From: Deltaproteobacteria bacterium
Lineage (GTDB): Bacteria; Myxococcota_A; Polyangia; Polyangiales; Polyangiaceae
Length of the DNA: 64,000 nucleotides
Direction: 5' to 3'
NCBI GenBank assembly: GCA_016218915.1
Contig: JACRCQ010000061.1
Span: 62,001-126,000, forward strand
The first letter of the stretch is position 1. Each line of letters starts with the position of its first letter. This document shows positions 44,863 to 53,831 of the stretch, one piece after another. Position numbers and translations under genes: made by a program. The notes under the pieces were generated by a model, which saw only the letters and a program-made list of their open reading frames with translations, made no database searches and was not told where the DNA came from.

Positions 44863-46419
44863 TCAGCGCACCTCTTGCTCCAGCTTCGCAGCGCTCTTGC
44901 AGCACGCGCGGTCATCTCCCGTCTCCAGCTCGCAGCAGCGTCGGTAGTAGCGCAGCGCCTGCACGGGATCGCGCGGACGCACGTCGCTCAGCTCCCACGA
45001 GAACGCGAGCCAGGAGCAGCCTGCACGCCGGCGCTTGGGGTCTGCACCCGAATCGCATTCCCGGCCGTGATGCTCCACCACGCGGTTGAGCAGCTCCCAT
45101 CCGCGGGAAAGATCCTGTCCGACGACACGTCCGTCCAGATACATGCGAGCGAGCCGATCGCACTCGACCCATTCGCCCGAGTCGCACTTCTTGCTGCGCA
45201 ACGAAGCTGCCTGCTCGTAGGCTGCAACGGCGCCCGCAAGATCTCGCTTGCCGGCGATCTCGGACTTGAGAACGTCGCCGAGCGCGGTGCACGCCAACGC
45301 TTGCCCCTCGTTGCAGGAATCTCGAAACAGCTGCGCTGCTCGAAGGCGCAGCCGATCGGCTTCCGACCCATTCTCGGGTACGCCGCGTCCTTCGGCGTAG
45401 GCATCTGCTGCACGGACGCAGCTCGAGGCCTGTCCTTCTCCACACGCGCGCACGGCGGAGGACACGGGGCCGGTGTCGAACCGCTCCAGGATCAATCCCG
45501 GGATCTTCTTGGGCGGCACGCCCAGCGACAGGCAAGAAGAGCTCCCGCCTGCTTCACATCCTAGCTTCCACGCGTCCAGGGCGCGCTGCAGATCCACGCC
45601 TGTGCCGCGCCCTTTCTCGCGCAGGATGCCGAGCGTGTGGCATGCGTCGCCCTTGGGAAGCCCCCATCGCTCGGTGGGCGGGGACTGGCATTCTGCGTCC
45701 AGGAGCGGCACCGCGCGTCGGTAGAGCTCGACTGCGCGCTGGACTTGCACGGCGCCGCCTTCGCCTCGCTGGTACATCTCCCCGGCCTGGCTGCAACCGT
45801 CGCCGGAGCCGCGATCACAGGCCTTCTCCAGATACTGGCGAGCGGTCGGCGGATCCGCATGGACCGGGGATGGAATGTGCTGGTGTCGATAGAGCTCTCC
45901 CAGATGCAGGCACGCCGCGCTGTGTCCGTGCTCGCACGCCTTGGCTCGCAAGGAGAACGCCTGCTCATCCTCGGCGCGTCCCCGGCCTGCAAGACGCTGC
46001 GCTTCGTCCATGCAGGTCGGCTCGCTGCCGAGCTCGCAGGCGCGGACCGCCAATCGCAACGCAAGGCCCGGCTGCGGAAAGCGGTGCTCCTCGGCCCGCG
46101 CCAAGCTCGCCCCGCGCAGACACGCCTGCAGATCGCCCCCCATGCACTTGCCGTCCAGTGCAGACATCCCGATCGCCCAGAGCTGCTGGGCGCGTTGATG
46201 GTCGCCTCGGACCCCGTCGCCGCTCGCCAGGCGCAGCGCCAGCGCGATGCAGTCTTCCTGCGATCCCTTCCTGCATCGGCCTTCCTGGCGAAAGGTCTTC
46301 AGCCAGTCACGCTTGACCAGGGCGAATGCACCGGCAGCGGCCACCACGACGCCCAGGGCGAGCAGGCTCCATCGAAGGCGTCGGGGCCTGCCTTCAGCTC
46401 GCGGGTTGGATCGGTACAC
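44863..46419 (-). CDS. Sel1-like repeat protein with N-terminal membrane anchor
   Basis: This is a 518-residue protein. A basic tip and one hydrophobic helix (SLLALGVVVAAAGAFALV) precede a body of Sel1-like repeats. The family pattern recurs as ACEHGHSAACLHLGELY, KACDRGSGDGCSQAGEMY, ACEL, GEGQASSCVRAADAYAEG and SCNEGQALACTALGDVL. Many Cys fall at repeat starts. Sel1 proteins are scaffolds for signalling or envelope complexes. It uses a GTG start that lies 26 bases inside the end of the upstream zinc-ribbon gene, so translation is coupled. Confidence 0.75.
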   Translation of the reverse strand: MYRSNPRAEGRPRRLRWSLLALGVVVAAAGAFALVKRDWLKTFRQEGRCRKGSQEDCIALALRLASGDGVRGDHQRAQQLWAIGMSALDGKCMGGDLQACLRGASLARAEEHRFPQPGLALRLAVRACELGSEPTCMDEAQRLAGRGRAEDEQAFSLRAKACEHGHSAACLHLGELYRHQHIPSPVHADPPTARQYLEKACDRGSGDGCSQAGEMYQRGEGGAVQVQRAVELYRRAVPLLDAECQSPPTERWGLPKGDACHTLGILREKGRGTGVDLQRALDAWKLGCEAGGSSSCLSLGVPPKKIPGLILERFDTGPVSSAVRACGEGQASSCVRAADAYAEGRGVPENGSEADRLRLRAAQLFRDSCNEGQALACTALGDVLKSEIAGKRDLAGAVAAYEQAASLRSKKCDSGEWVECDRLARMYLDGRVVGQDLSRGWELLNRVVEHHGRECDSGADPKRRRAGCSWLAFSWELSDVRPRDPVQALRYYRRCCELETGDDRACCKSAAKLEQEVR

Positions 46420-47782
46420 CGAACCACACGCTCCGGTTCTTCGGATTGATCGGGTCGATGATGCAGGGATAGTAGCCAGGCGCTACAGGGGTGTCCTGGG
46501 TCACCGAGGTGGATTCCTTGCTGAGGCCTTTCATCGAGGAGACCTCGATGACGAGGTTCCACCGGGTCGAGGTCGAGTTCTTGCCGCGCACAAGCTCGCT
46601 CTTGGCGCTCAGGACCCGAACGAACGAGCGAATTCCGGCCTTCTTGAGCCTCACCTCACCCAGGATCCCTCCGATGAGCGCAAGGCACACGAAGAACAGC
46701 AGCGTGCCCCAGATACCCGTGTTCACCGCAATGGCTCCGTTGCCATTCTTGCCGCAGTTCAGCTGAGCCGTGCCGAAGAGCACAGGCCAGAGCACGAAGC
46801 CCGTGGCGAACAGCAGGGCCGAGCCGACTCCTCCCGTGGCGAAGGCTCCCAGGATCCACCCGCCAAAGGACTTTGGCCTGAACTTGAGGTCCAGCTCATC
46901 CCAGACCTGCGCGTGCATGGCTGTGCAGGCATTGGGGCAGAGCGGCGCACGCGCGCCACTCCGCAGCGCGGACTGGACCTTCCACAGGGCTCGGGCATCG
47001 CGCAGCAGATGCTCGCGCAGGGCCGCTGCAGCCGCTGGAAGCTGGCCGGTGTTCTCCATTGCATCACACCGCAGCAGGACGGCCTCGAACTCGAAGGCGT
47101 CGAGAATCGGCACGTCGCCTGCCCTGTGCCCCAGAATCGCCAGCACGTTGGGGTACAAGCCTTTGGCCCGAAGCACGTGGCTCGCAGCGATTCGGTACGC
47201 CGTGTCGGTCAGAAGCATCAGCGGGCGCGGGTTGACCAGAGCAAGCCACTCCTCTGCGGCCGCCACGTCGCCCGCAATGACCGCAGCCTGGGCGAGCCGG
47301 CACCGCAGCACCTGCCGAAACCCCTCGTCTGGGAGCAGCTCGATCGCACTCTCGAGCAGCGCCCGGCATTCCCGATCCGGCAGCGTCGGAGCCAGAATCA
47401 GCGTCAGATGAAAGAGCCTCTCGGCCTCGGCAAAGGACGCACCCGTCTGCAAGGCCCGGCGAGCAGTGAGCCACTGCTGCCTGGCTGCAGCCAGCTTCTC
47501 CGCGGTCAGGTCGTCCCCGAGCAGATAGTCCTCGAGCCCTGGAGGTGTCTGCCAGACCTTGGCATCCTGCTCACGAAGACGCTGTATGCGCTCGGCTTCG
47601 CTGACCGACGACGTGTCCACCAGGCCGGGCGCCCCAGGCATCGAGTCGACGCGGTCGGAAACCTGGTTGGTCGCCTGGCAATACGCGCAGCGATGAGCAC
47701 CTGCTTGCACACCCACGTCCAGCGGCGCACCGCAGTTGTTGCAGGCAAGCACGCGCGTGGAGCGGCTGAACACGGTAGCCAT
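46394..47782 (-). CDS. Zinc-ribbon membrane protein of unknown function
   Basis: This is a 462-residue protein. It begins with a zinc ribbon (CNNCGAPLDV...CAYCQATNQ). A large alpha-helical region of about 250 residues follows, with TPR-like alternation (AERLFHLTLILAPTLPDREC). Two membrane helices come next (GGVGSALLFATGFVLWPVLF; GIWGTLLFFVCLALIGGILG). The C-terminal domain of about 100 residues is soluble, starting after VRLKKAG. The final codons overlap the Sel1 gene, suggesting the two proteins work together at the membrane. No catalytic motif is seen. Confidence 0.65.
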   Translation of the reverse strand: MATVFSRSTRVLACNNCGAPLDVGVQAGAHRCAYCQATNQVSDRVDSMPGAPGLVDTSSVSEAERIQRLREQDAKVWQTPPGLEDYLLGDDLTAEKLAAARQQWLTARRALQTGASFAEAERLFHLTLILAPTLPDRECRALLESAIELLPDEGFRQVLRCRLAQAAVIAGDVAAAEEWLALVNPRPLMLLTDTAYRIAASHVLRAKGLYPNVLAILGHRAGDVPILDAFEFEAVLLRCDAMENTGQLPAAAAALREHLLRDARALWKVQSALRSGARAPLCPNACTAMHAQVWDELDLKFRPKSFGGWILGAFATGGVGSALLFATGFVLWPVLFGTAQLNCGKNGNGAIAVNTGIWGTLLFFVCLALIGGILGEVRLKKAGIRSFVRVLSAKSELVRGKNSTSTRWNLVIEVSSMKGLSKESTSVTQDTPVAPGYYPCIIDPINPKNRSVWFGVPIQPAS

Positions 47783-47820
47783 GCCGACAGGCTAGGCGCT
47801 CCCGTCGATCTCCTGCAACC

Positions 47821-48948
47821 TCAGTCTGCGCAACAGCGGAACCCGGTCGAGTAGTCCCAATGCAGCGTATTGTGCGCAGTCGTGGCGTACAGACATCCCG
47901 GCCCGTTCAACACCGTGTCCACGTAGAATCCGCCCCGGAACGTCCCGGCAGGGTCTGCCGTCCACTCGTGCAGATTGCCCATCATGTCGTAGGCGCCCTC
48001 CGCTGTGACGCACCCCGCAAGCGAGCCCGCTGGCTGCAGGGACATGGGCAGCTGATTCAGGCAGGCGTTGTCGATCTCCGAGTAGATCCAGCTGTCGGTC
48101 GTGCCGAAGTACTCCACGGCCGGGTGGACGTCGCGATGGTCGTTGCACACCCCGAGCTGGAGCGCGTCGCCGTACGGATACGTCGTGTCCGTCGGGCCCT
48201 GACAGGCGCGAAGCCACTCGTCATCGGTGCAGAGCCGCTTTCCCGCGTTGCTGCAGGCTTCGTCGGCCTTGACCTGATTGATGTAGCCCTGCGGGACCGC
48301 ACCCTTCACGCTGACCGCACGCACCGGGACGTCGGGAAACAGGTAGGGTGACCAGGAGGTTCCATCGCTCATCCACACGAGCGATGCCTCGAACTGGTCA
48401 ATGCAGAAGGTCGTCACGCGGACCATGCCCGCTGGACACCCGCCTTGTCCGGCCGCTTCCGCGGTCTTCGAAGCATTGGGAAGCTGGACCACCGCCGGAT
48501 CGCACAGCGCCAGGCCGTAAGGCACGCAGCACTGGATATTCGATGGCCCAGGGCAGAAGCCAGGAGTTGCGGCATGGTCTGCGAGGGCTTCGCACGCCGC
48601 CACGTCCATGCATTCGCCAGGCACGCCCTCCACCGAGCAATCCGGCTGCGCACCATCGCCACCCTCGGTCGGCGCGTCTGTCTCCACTGCGCCATCCCCC
48701 ACGCTGCCTGCGCTGCCGCCCGCGTCTGCTCCAGCTTGGCCGCCGCTACCCGCGGCTCCGGCTTTGCCTGCGCTTGCTGAGCTGCCCGCAGCTCCTGCCA
48801 GCCCCGCGGAGCCTGCGAACCCTGCGCTGCCTTCAATCCCAGCGTCCTGCGACACAAACCATGGCGATCCTTCGTCCGATGACCCACACGCCCACAGCCC
48901 GACGCACGCAACCCACCCGCTCGCCAGTAGGGCTGGTCGTCGAGTCAT
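47821..48948 (-). CDS. Formylglycine-generating-type lipoprotein
   Basis: This is a 375-residue lipoprotein with lipobox LWAC (Cys21). An Ala/Gly/Ser repeat region of about 75 residues follows. The C-terminal domain of about 200 residues has the FGE/SUMF1 fold: GMVRVTTFCIDQFEAS, KADEACSNAGKRLCTDDEW, EGAYDMMGNLHEWTAD and a closing STGFRCC. The Cys pair at the end lies where the family has GFR. Whether it oxidises Cys to formylglycine is not clear, since most such domains are non-catalytic and bind metals or peptides. The start at 48948 is chosen; 48975 would add nine residues. Confidence 0.75.
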   Translation of the reverse strand: MTRRPALLASGWVACVGLWACGSSDEGSPWFVSQDAGIEGSAGFAGSAGLAGAAGSSASAGKAGAAGSGGQAGADAGGSAGSVGDGAVETDAPTEGGDGAQPDCSVEGVPGECMDVAACEALADHAATPGFCPGPSNIQCCVPYGLALCDPAVVQLPNASKTAEAAGQGGCPAGMVRVTTFCIDQFEASLVWMSDGTSWSPYLFPDVPVRAVSVKGAVPQGYINQVKADEACSNAGKRLCTDDEWLRACQGPTDTTYPYGDALQLGVCNDHRDVHPAVEYFGTTDSWIYSEIDNACLNQLPMSLQPAGSLAGCVTAEGAYDMMGNLHEWTADPAGTFRGGFYVDTVLNGPGCLYATTAHNTLHWDYSTGFRCCAD

Positions 48949-49203
48949 CCAGGGAGCTGCTCGGTCGAACGTCATCGGGTTGCGGAAAGGAAAGCGGCTC
49001 GCGATGTCAGGTTCGCACGCTGGCTCCACAGCAACAAGGGCTCGGCGGATGGCGTTGGCGGAGTGGGGCAAGGCGACCTTGGCGCCGGACCAGAGAGGGA
49101 GATCGACGCGGTGGCCGAACGTACGTTCAGGTACGATATGGATAGACGACTGGATCCATAAGTGTTACCCAAGCGCACATCGTAGCCAACAGGTGAATCC
49201 ATC

Positions 49204-51309
49204 ATGCGCGCCTACTCGATCCTCCCTTGTGCTGCCCTTGTTTCCGCCTTCCTTGCCGCTTCTTCTGCCTGGTCTGCGCCGCCCGTTTTGCGCCATCAGG
49301 CTGACCAGCGCGGCGACGCTCGTGTGATCGGAAGCTCACTGGCAGTCGACTGCCACACCAAGCAGCCGCTCGCCAGTGGGGCAGCAGCCGCATGCGCGGC
49401 AGAGGCGGAGACCTCGGACACGGCGCCGGACCTCTACTGGCACGACTCGCACGCGTCAGCCCTGGTGCAGGCTGTCGATGCGCGCACCGCCGCCACGCTC
49501 GAGCTGCCGGCAGGAGCCAAGGTCACCTACGCCCGGCTTTACTGGGCCTCGCTCAAGCAGGGGTCGGATCCGGACACGAATGCGGTGTTCGATTGTCCCT
49601 CGTGCGCGCAGCTGGTGGTCGACGCAGACGCCAGCAACGTCGAGCCTCACCCCTACAACGCGGATTGGTACTTCTACCAGTCGTCAGGCGACGTGACTGC
49701 CTATGTTGCCTCGCACGGAGCAGGCGCGTACCGCGTGACCGGCGTGGACGGTGTCGCGCTCGCGGGCGTCAAGCTCGACGTGGCTTTCGCCGCATGGACG
49801 CTGGTGGTGTTCTACGAGAAGCCGACCGAGGATCTGCGCAATCTCGCGCTGTTCGACGGGCTGTTCCACGTGGATCCGCCGTCGCAGGGCTCGTTCGTGG
49901 AGACCAAGGTCAACCTGGCTGGCTTCCTGGTGCCGGCCTCGTTCGACGCGAAGATGTCGGCGTTCGTGTACGAAGGCGACTACGACTACCCGGGCGATCA
50001 CTTTGCGATCAACGGCGTGCCGGTATCGAACGGAAACGGCAATCCCGACAACTTCTTCGACTCCTCGCGCACGTATCTCGGGGCTCCGGTGTCAGGAGCG
50101 TTGGACGAGCCGAAGCTGTCGGGTCTGCCCGACTCCATGGCGGGGTATGATCTGCACACGGTCGACGTCTCTGCGCTGGTGAAGGCCGCGGACACGACCG
50201 CAACGATCAGCGCCGACTCGATCTACGACAAGTTCTACCTCGGCGGCTTCGTCACCTCGCTCACGGACAAGTCCCCCTGGTTCAGCGACTTCACCAAGAC
50301 GGTGAAGGATCTGAATGGCGGGCTGGTGCTCACCGGAGACGAGCTCGAGTACACGATCAAGGCGACGAACACGGGCAGCGACGATGCCGTGAACACCACG
50401 GTGACCGATGCGCTCGAAGCAGGGCTCGCGTTCGTGCCGGGCTCGATCCGGATCGTGTCCGGAGGCGTGGTCGGCCTCAAGACCGATCCTGCGGGTGACG
50501 ATCAGGGCGAGTACGAGGCAGCGAGCAAGAGCGTGACCGTGCGCGTGGGCTCGGGCGCTACAGCGACCAAGGGCGGGCTCGTGCCTGTGGGCGCAAGCTT
50601 CGAGATCAGCTTCCGGGCCAAGGTCGTGGCGACCCAGGGCGTGGTTGCGAATCACGCGCTCCTGACTGCGTCCGGCAGCGGCGGCGGCACCCCCAAGACC
50701 TGGCAGACCGACGCGGATCCGAACACCATCGGCAACCAGGACACAGTGGTGACCGTGGACGAGTGCCAGGACGACTCGCAGTGCAGCGGAACGACGCCGC
50801 ATTGTGACACCAGCACGCACAAGTGCGTGCCCTGCGGTAGCGACGCGGATTGCACGGATCCGAATGCGCCTGCTTGCCAGAGCGACGGCTCGTGCGGGGA
50901 ATGCTCGAAGACGAACGACAAGCTGTGCGAGGACCCCAAGCCGGTATGCGTGATTGGAACCGGGAAGGCATTCTGCGGATGCGACGACGACGCTGACTGC
51001 GGGGATGCAACGAGCGGTCGGGTGTGCGATCTGAGCATCTCGACCTGCATCGATGGTTGCCGAGGCAAGGGCGGCAACGGGTGCCCCACGGACGAGAGCT
51101 GCACCTCGCTCGACACATCGATCGGCGAGTGCGTGCCGCCCGTGGTCGATCAGCCGAAGGAGCCTGCGCCCGAGCTGGTCGTAACCAAGGACGAGGGGAG
51201 CTGCGCGTGCTCCACGCCCGGCTCGACCTCGTCACGCGGTGCCGCATCGCTGATCGGCGTGGCAATCGCCGCCCTCGCCTGCGCCCTCATGCGCAAGCGC
51301 AGCCGCTAG
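49204..51309 (+). CDS. MYXO-CTERM-like surface protein with DUF11-type repeat
   Basis: This is a 701-residue secreted protein. A signal peptide (cleavage after WSA) precedes a beta-rich N-terminal half of about 350 residues. A DUF11-type repeat follows (GDELEYTIKATNTGSDDAVNT), then a Cys-rich knob domain (DECQDDSQCSGTTPHCDT, KCVPCGSDADC). The C-terminus has CAC, a Ser/Gly stretch, a hydrophobic helix LIGVAIAALACAL and a basic tail RKRSR. That is the layout of MYXO-CTERM sorting signals, removed on export to the outer membrane in myxobacteria. ATG 49204 follows AGGTG. Similar domain order occurs in gliding-motility surface proteins, but the role is unproven. Confidence 0.75.
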   Translation: MRAYSILPCAALVSAFLAASSAWSAPPVLRHQADQRGDARVIGSSLAVDCHTKQPLASGAAAACAAEAETSDTAPDLYWHDSHASALVQAVDARTAATLELPAGAKVTYARLYWASLKQGSDPDTNAVFDCPSCAQLVVDADASNVEPHPYNADWYFYQSSGDVTAYVASHGAGAYRVTGVDGVALAGVKLDVAFAAWTLVVFYEKPTEDLRNLALFDGLFHVDPPSQGSFVETKVNLAGFLVPASFDAKMSAFVYEGDYDYPGDHFAINGVPVSNGNGNPDNFFDSSRTYLGAPVSGALDEPKLSGLPDSMAGYDLHTVDVSALVKAADTTATISADSIYDKFYLGGFVTSLTDKSPWFSDFTKTVKDLNGGLVLTGDELEYTIKATNTGSDDAVNTTVTDALEAGLAFVPGSIRIVSGGVVGLKTDPAGDDQGEYEAASKSVTVRVGSGATATKGGLVPVGASFEISFRAKVVATQGVVANHALLTASGSGGGTPKTWQTDADPNTIGNQDTVVTVDECQDDSQCSGTTPHCDTSTHKCVPCGSDADCTDPNAPACQSDGSCGECSKTNDKLCEDPKPVCVIGTGKAFCGCDDDADCGDATSGRVCDLSISTCIDGCRGKGGNGCPTDESCTSLDTSIGECVPPVVDQPKEPAPELVVTKDEGSCACSTPGSTSSRGAASLIGVAIAALACALMRKRSR

Positions 51310-51368
51310 CCCCTCCTGCAATCCTGTCACCGAGGAGCGCCCGACGCGCGCTGTGCTGCGGTCGAAGG

Positions 51369-51381
51369 CGTCCGTCGGACG
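51369..51381. promoter_or_regulatory. Perfect inverted repeat upstream of the HNOB-RsbR operon
   Basis: CGTCCG and CGGACG flank a single T, a 13-base palindrome about 124 bases before the H-NOX-like gene start. It could be an operator. It is short and GC-rich, so chance occurrence in this genome is quite possible. Confidence 0.2.
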
Positions 51382-51504
51382 TGCTTGGTGCCATGCCCGC
51401 AGGCGCCGGGCTTAACTCCACGCTACCGCCGACCGTTATCTCACTTCGGTGTGTCTTGCCGGCAGGCAATGGCGAGCCAACGTGCCTAACACAGGGAGAC
51501 CGCG

Positions 51505-52065
51505 ATGGTAGGTCTGATTCAGCAGCTGTTGTTCGACTTCGTAGCCAAGAACTGGGGAGATGATGCGGTCAAGGAGGTGCGCAAGCGTGCGGGCGTGGCC
51601 GAAGACGTGAAGTACCGCATGGATCAGGCGTATTCCGACGACGAATGGCAGCGCCTGGTGGGCGCGGCGGTGGGGCTCAGTGGGCTGGACCCGGTGGAGG
51701 CGGAGACCGCGTTCGCCCGATTCTGCGGCGAGGAGCTGCACAAGCGGATGAGCGGCTTCTTCCAGGGGTGCACGTGTGCGCACGACCTGCTTCGACGCCA
51801 GCCGACGATTCACAACACGATGTCCGCGTCGGTTCGGGATGCCGCGACCCGTGATTCGATTGCCGCGAAGTTCCGCCTCGTCGACAGCGAGAGCTCCACG
51901 GTCATCCACTACAAGTCCCCCAATCGCCATTGCGTGCTCTACCGCGGGCTCGCGCACTGGGTCGCCGAGCACTTCGGCGAAAAGATCGAGATCCAGGAGC
52001 CTCGCTGCATGAAGCGCGGCGACGATGAATGTGAGATCCACGTCAAGTACCTCGGCAAGGCCTAG
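51505..52065 (+). CDS. Stand-alone heme NO-binding (HNOB/H-NOX-like) protein
   Basis: This 186-residue protein has the H-NOX length and start (MVGLIQQLLFDFVAKNWGDD). The His at residue 103 (PTIHNTM) aligns with the proximal heme ligand His102 of Thermoanaerobacter H-NOX. The YxSxR motif that holds the heme propionates appears as YKSPNR (Tyr136, Ser138, Arg141), with Arg one place later than usual. The C-terminal CMKRGDDECEIHVKY is also seen in HNOB and V4R domains. It is expected to bind heme and sense NO, CO or O2. A GGGAGA site precedes the ATG. An RsbR-type gene follows after 26 bases, so it is probably the sensor of the adjacent partner-switching system. Confidence 0.75.
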   Translation: MVGLIQQLLFDFVAKNWGDDAVKEVRKRAGVAEDVKYRMDQAYSDDEWQRLVGAAVGLSGLDPVEAETAFARFCGEELHKRMSGFFQGCTCAHDLLRRQPTIHNTMSASVRDAATRDSIAAKFRLVDSESSTVIHYKSPNRHCVLYRGLAHWVAEHFGEKIEIQEPRCMKRGDDECEIHVKYLGKA

Positions 52066-52091
52066 CGTTCCCGGGGCCAACAGGTGAGACC

Positions 52092-52760
52092 ATGACGCAA
52101 AGCGATCCCGCGCTGGACATCAAGGCGATCGAGACCGAGGTGGATCGAATCGCCGACCAGCTCGCTCAAGCAGTCGGGGGGGATTTCGACTTCACGGTCC
52201 ATACCGACATCGACAATGGTGCCGTCCAGAAGCTCTGCATGATGAACAACTTCCTGCTGGGCAGGATCCGCACCAGCCTCGAGGAGGTCAGGGCAAGCGA
52301 CGAGCGCAACCAGACGCTCGCCCGACAGCTCGAGATCATCGAGCGGCAGCGCCAGGCGATCGACGAGCTGTCGACTCCGATTCTCCAGATATGGGACGAC
52401 ATCCTCGCTCTGCCCCTCATCGGCGTGGTCGACAGCCAGAGGAGCATGGATGTCATGGAGCGTCTGCTGACGGAGATCGTCGCGCGGCAGGCGAGCTTCG
52501 TGATTCTCGACATCACCGGAGTGGATGTGGTGGATACGCGGACCGCCGATCACTTCATCAAGGTGATCAAGGCGGCCGAGCTGCTGGGAACCAAGTGCAT
52601 CCTGACCGGGATTCGCCCTGCGGTCGCGCAGACTCTCGTGGAGATCGGAGTGGACCTGTCGTCGGTCGTGACCCTCCGGAACATCCAGGAAGGGCTCAGG
52701 GAGTGCCTTCGCCAGCGCGACAAGATGAAGAGCGCATCCGCGCCCCGAACCTCGACGTGA
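52092..52760 (+). CDS. RsbR-type STAS-domain stressosome protein
   Basis: This is a 222-residue protein. The N-terminal part (about 95 residues) is helical and ends in a coiled coil (LARQLEIIERQRQAIDEL); it does not look like the globin-fold sensor of B. subtilis RsbR proteins. The C-terminal STAS domain matches RsbR closely: DITGVDVVDTRTADHFIKV and GTKCILTGIRPAVAQTLVEI. Thr149 (VVDT) and Thr181 (AQT) fall at the positions phosphorylated in RsbR proteins by RsbT. AGGTGA precedes the ATG. It should build the stressosome core with the RsbS-like protein encoded on the other strand. Confidence 0.85.
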   Translation: MTQSDPALDIKAIETEVDRIADQLAQAVGGDFDFTVHTDIDNGAVQKLCMMNNFLLGRIRTSLEEVRASDERNQTLARQLEIIERQRQAIDELSTPILQIWDDILALPLIGVVDSQRSMDVMERLLTEIVARQASFVILDITGVDVVDTRTADHFIKVIKAAELLGTKCILTGIRPAVAQTLVEIGVDLSSVVTLRNIQEGLRECLRQRDKMKSASAPRTST

Positions 52761-52774
52761 CTCCGTCTGAATCC

Positions 52775-53275
52775 TCAAGGTGAAGCGATTCGCGAACGCG
52801 CGACGGCGCAGTGCTTGGTGGCTGTGACCCGCACGCCTGCGCCCGGGAGATTCTCGATCAGAACCGAGTCCATCAGGCGCACCACCGCGCCCAGGCCGAT
52901 TCCGAGGCCGGTACGCAGGGACGGCGGCAGCTCCACGACGCTCGGGTGACCTGCGGAGAATCCGTCCTCCATGGCTGCGCTCGGATCCTGGATCCCGGGC
53001 CCCTGATCTTCGACCACCACCTCGATTCCCGCCCGGTCCCCGGGCAGGCGTCGCAGCACGAGCTTGCCCGAGCCAGCGTACTTGATCACGTTGGTGACGA
53101 GCTCGCTGACGGCGATGGCGACCTGCTTGGCAGACCGGTGGGACAGCCCGGCCGCCTCGGCAAACCGCGCGCTCTTCTGGCTGCACACCACTGCATCCGC
53201 CCGATCGCGAATCAGCCACTCCTCAGGCAGCTGCGGCGCGCTTGCACGGGCGCCGGAGCATCCATCTGGGCTCAT
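52775..53275 (-). CDS. RsbT/RsbW-type anti-sigma regulatory kinase
   Basis: This is a 166-residue GHKL ATPase-type kinase. N-box residues appear in VAIAVSELVTNVIKYAG, and the G-box in VEDQGPGIQD and GLGIGLGAVVRL. It has about 30 extra residues before the domain. Proteins of this group phosphorylate STAS partners or hold sigma factors. It overlaps the stop of the upstream RsbX-like gene by four bases (ATGA). Being the second such kinase in the operon, it may act on another STAS protein. It is convergent with the RsbR gene, 14 bases away. Confidence 0.8.
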   Translation of the reverse strand: MSPDGCSGARASAPQLPEEWLIRDRADAVVCSQKSARFAEAAGLSHRSAKQVAIAVSELVTNVIKYAGSGKLVLRRLPGDRAGIEVVVEDQGPGIQDPSAAMEDGFSAGHPSVVELPPSLRTGLGIGLGAVVRLMDSVLIENLPGAGVRVTATKHCAVARSRIASP

Positions 53276-53829
53276 AGCCGGATTACCACGCAGCTCGCGT
53301 CGTCGTACGATCGCCCCAGACGCTCCAGAATCGCGGCGGCCATCGGCGCCGAGTCGAGCTCGGCGAAGTCCTCGACCTCGAACCGGCTGGAGATTCCGTC
53401 GGTGTGCGCTACGAGGATGTCCCCGGGGGTCAGCGAATAGTCGAAGTGCAGGATCTTGCGCACAGGACGACCGATGATTCCTGGTGTGCTGATGGGACGG
53501 ATGGGGCTGGAGGACCTTGCGTGCAGATCGATGTTGCCCACGCCGCAATAGGAGAATTTTCCGGCGGCCACGTCGATCCGGAGCACGGCTGCAGCCAGGC
53601 CGCGCGAATGCACGAACTCGGTGGAGGCAGCGCTCATGATCCGATCGGGTCCCATCGAGGAATGGGCCCTCACGAAATGGCAGAAGGCTTGCGCAGGCTC
53701 TGCAGCACCTGCCCCGTGTCCGAGGCCGTCGGCGACCACGACGGTCGTCGGCTGCCCTTCCAGGACCAGGAGCGCATCCCCTGAAACAATCTGCCCCTCT
53801 GCGGGGCGCATGGCAGTGCCAATTCGCAC
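53272..53829 (-). CDS. RsbX-type PP2C phosphatase
   Basis: This 185-residue protein is a compact SpoIIE/PP2C phosphatase. The metal-binding Asp is in VVVADGLGHGAGA (Asp34). Later motifs are CGVGNID, HTDGISSR and the terminal DDASCVVIRL. In B. subtilis RsbX dephosphorylates RsbS and RsbR to reset the stressosome, and the size and context here match that job. It starts with GTG two bases after the stop of the RsbT-like gene and overlaps the next gene. Confidence 0.85.
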   Translation of the reverse strand: MRIGTAMRPAEGQIVSGDALLVLEGQPTTVVVADGLGHGAGAAEPAQAFCHFVRAHSSMGPDRIMSAASTEFVHSRGLAAAVLRIDVAAGKFSYCGVGNIDLHARSSSPIRPISTPGIIGRPVRKILHFDYSLTPGDILVAHTDGISSRFEVEDFAELDSAPMAAAILERLGRSYDDASCVVIRL

Positions 53830-53831
53830 GG

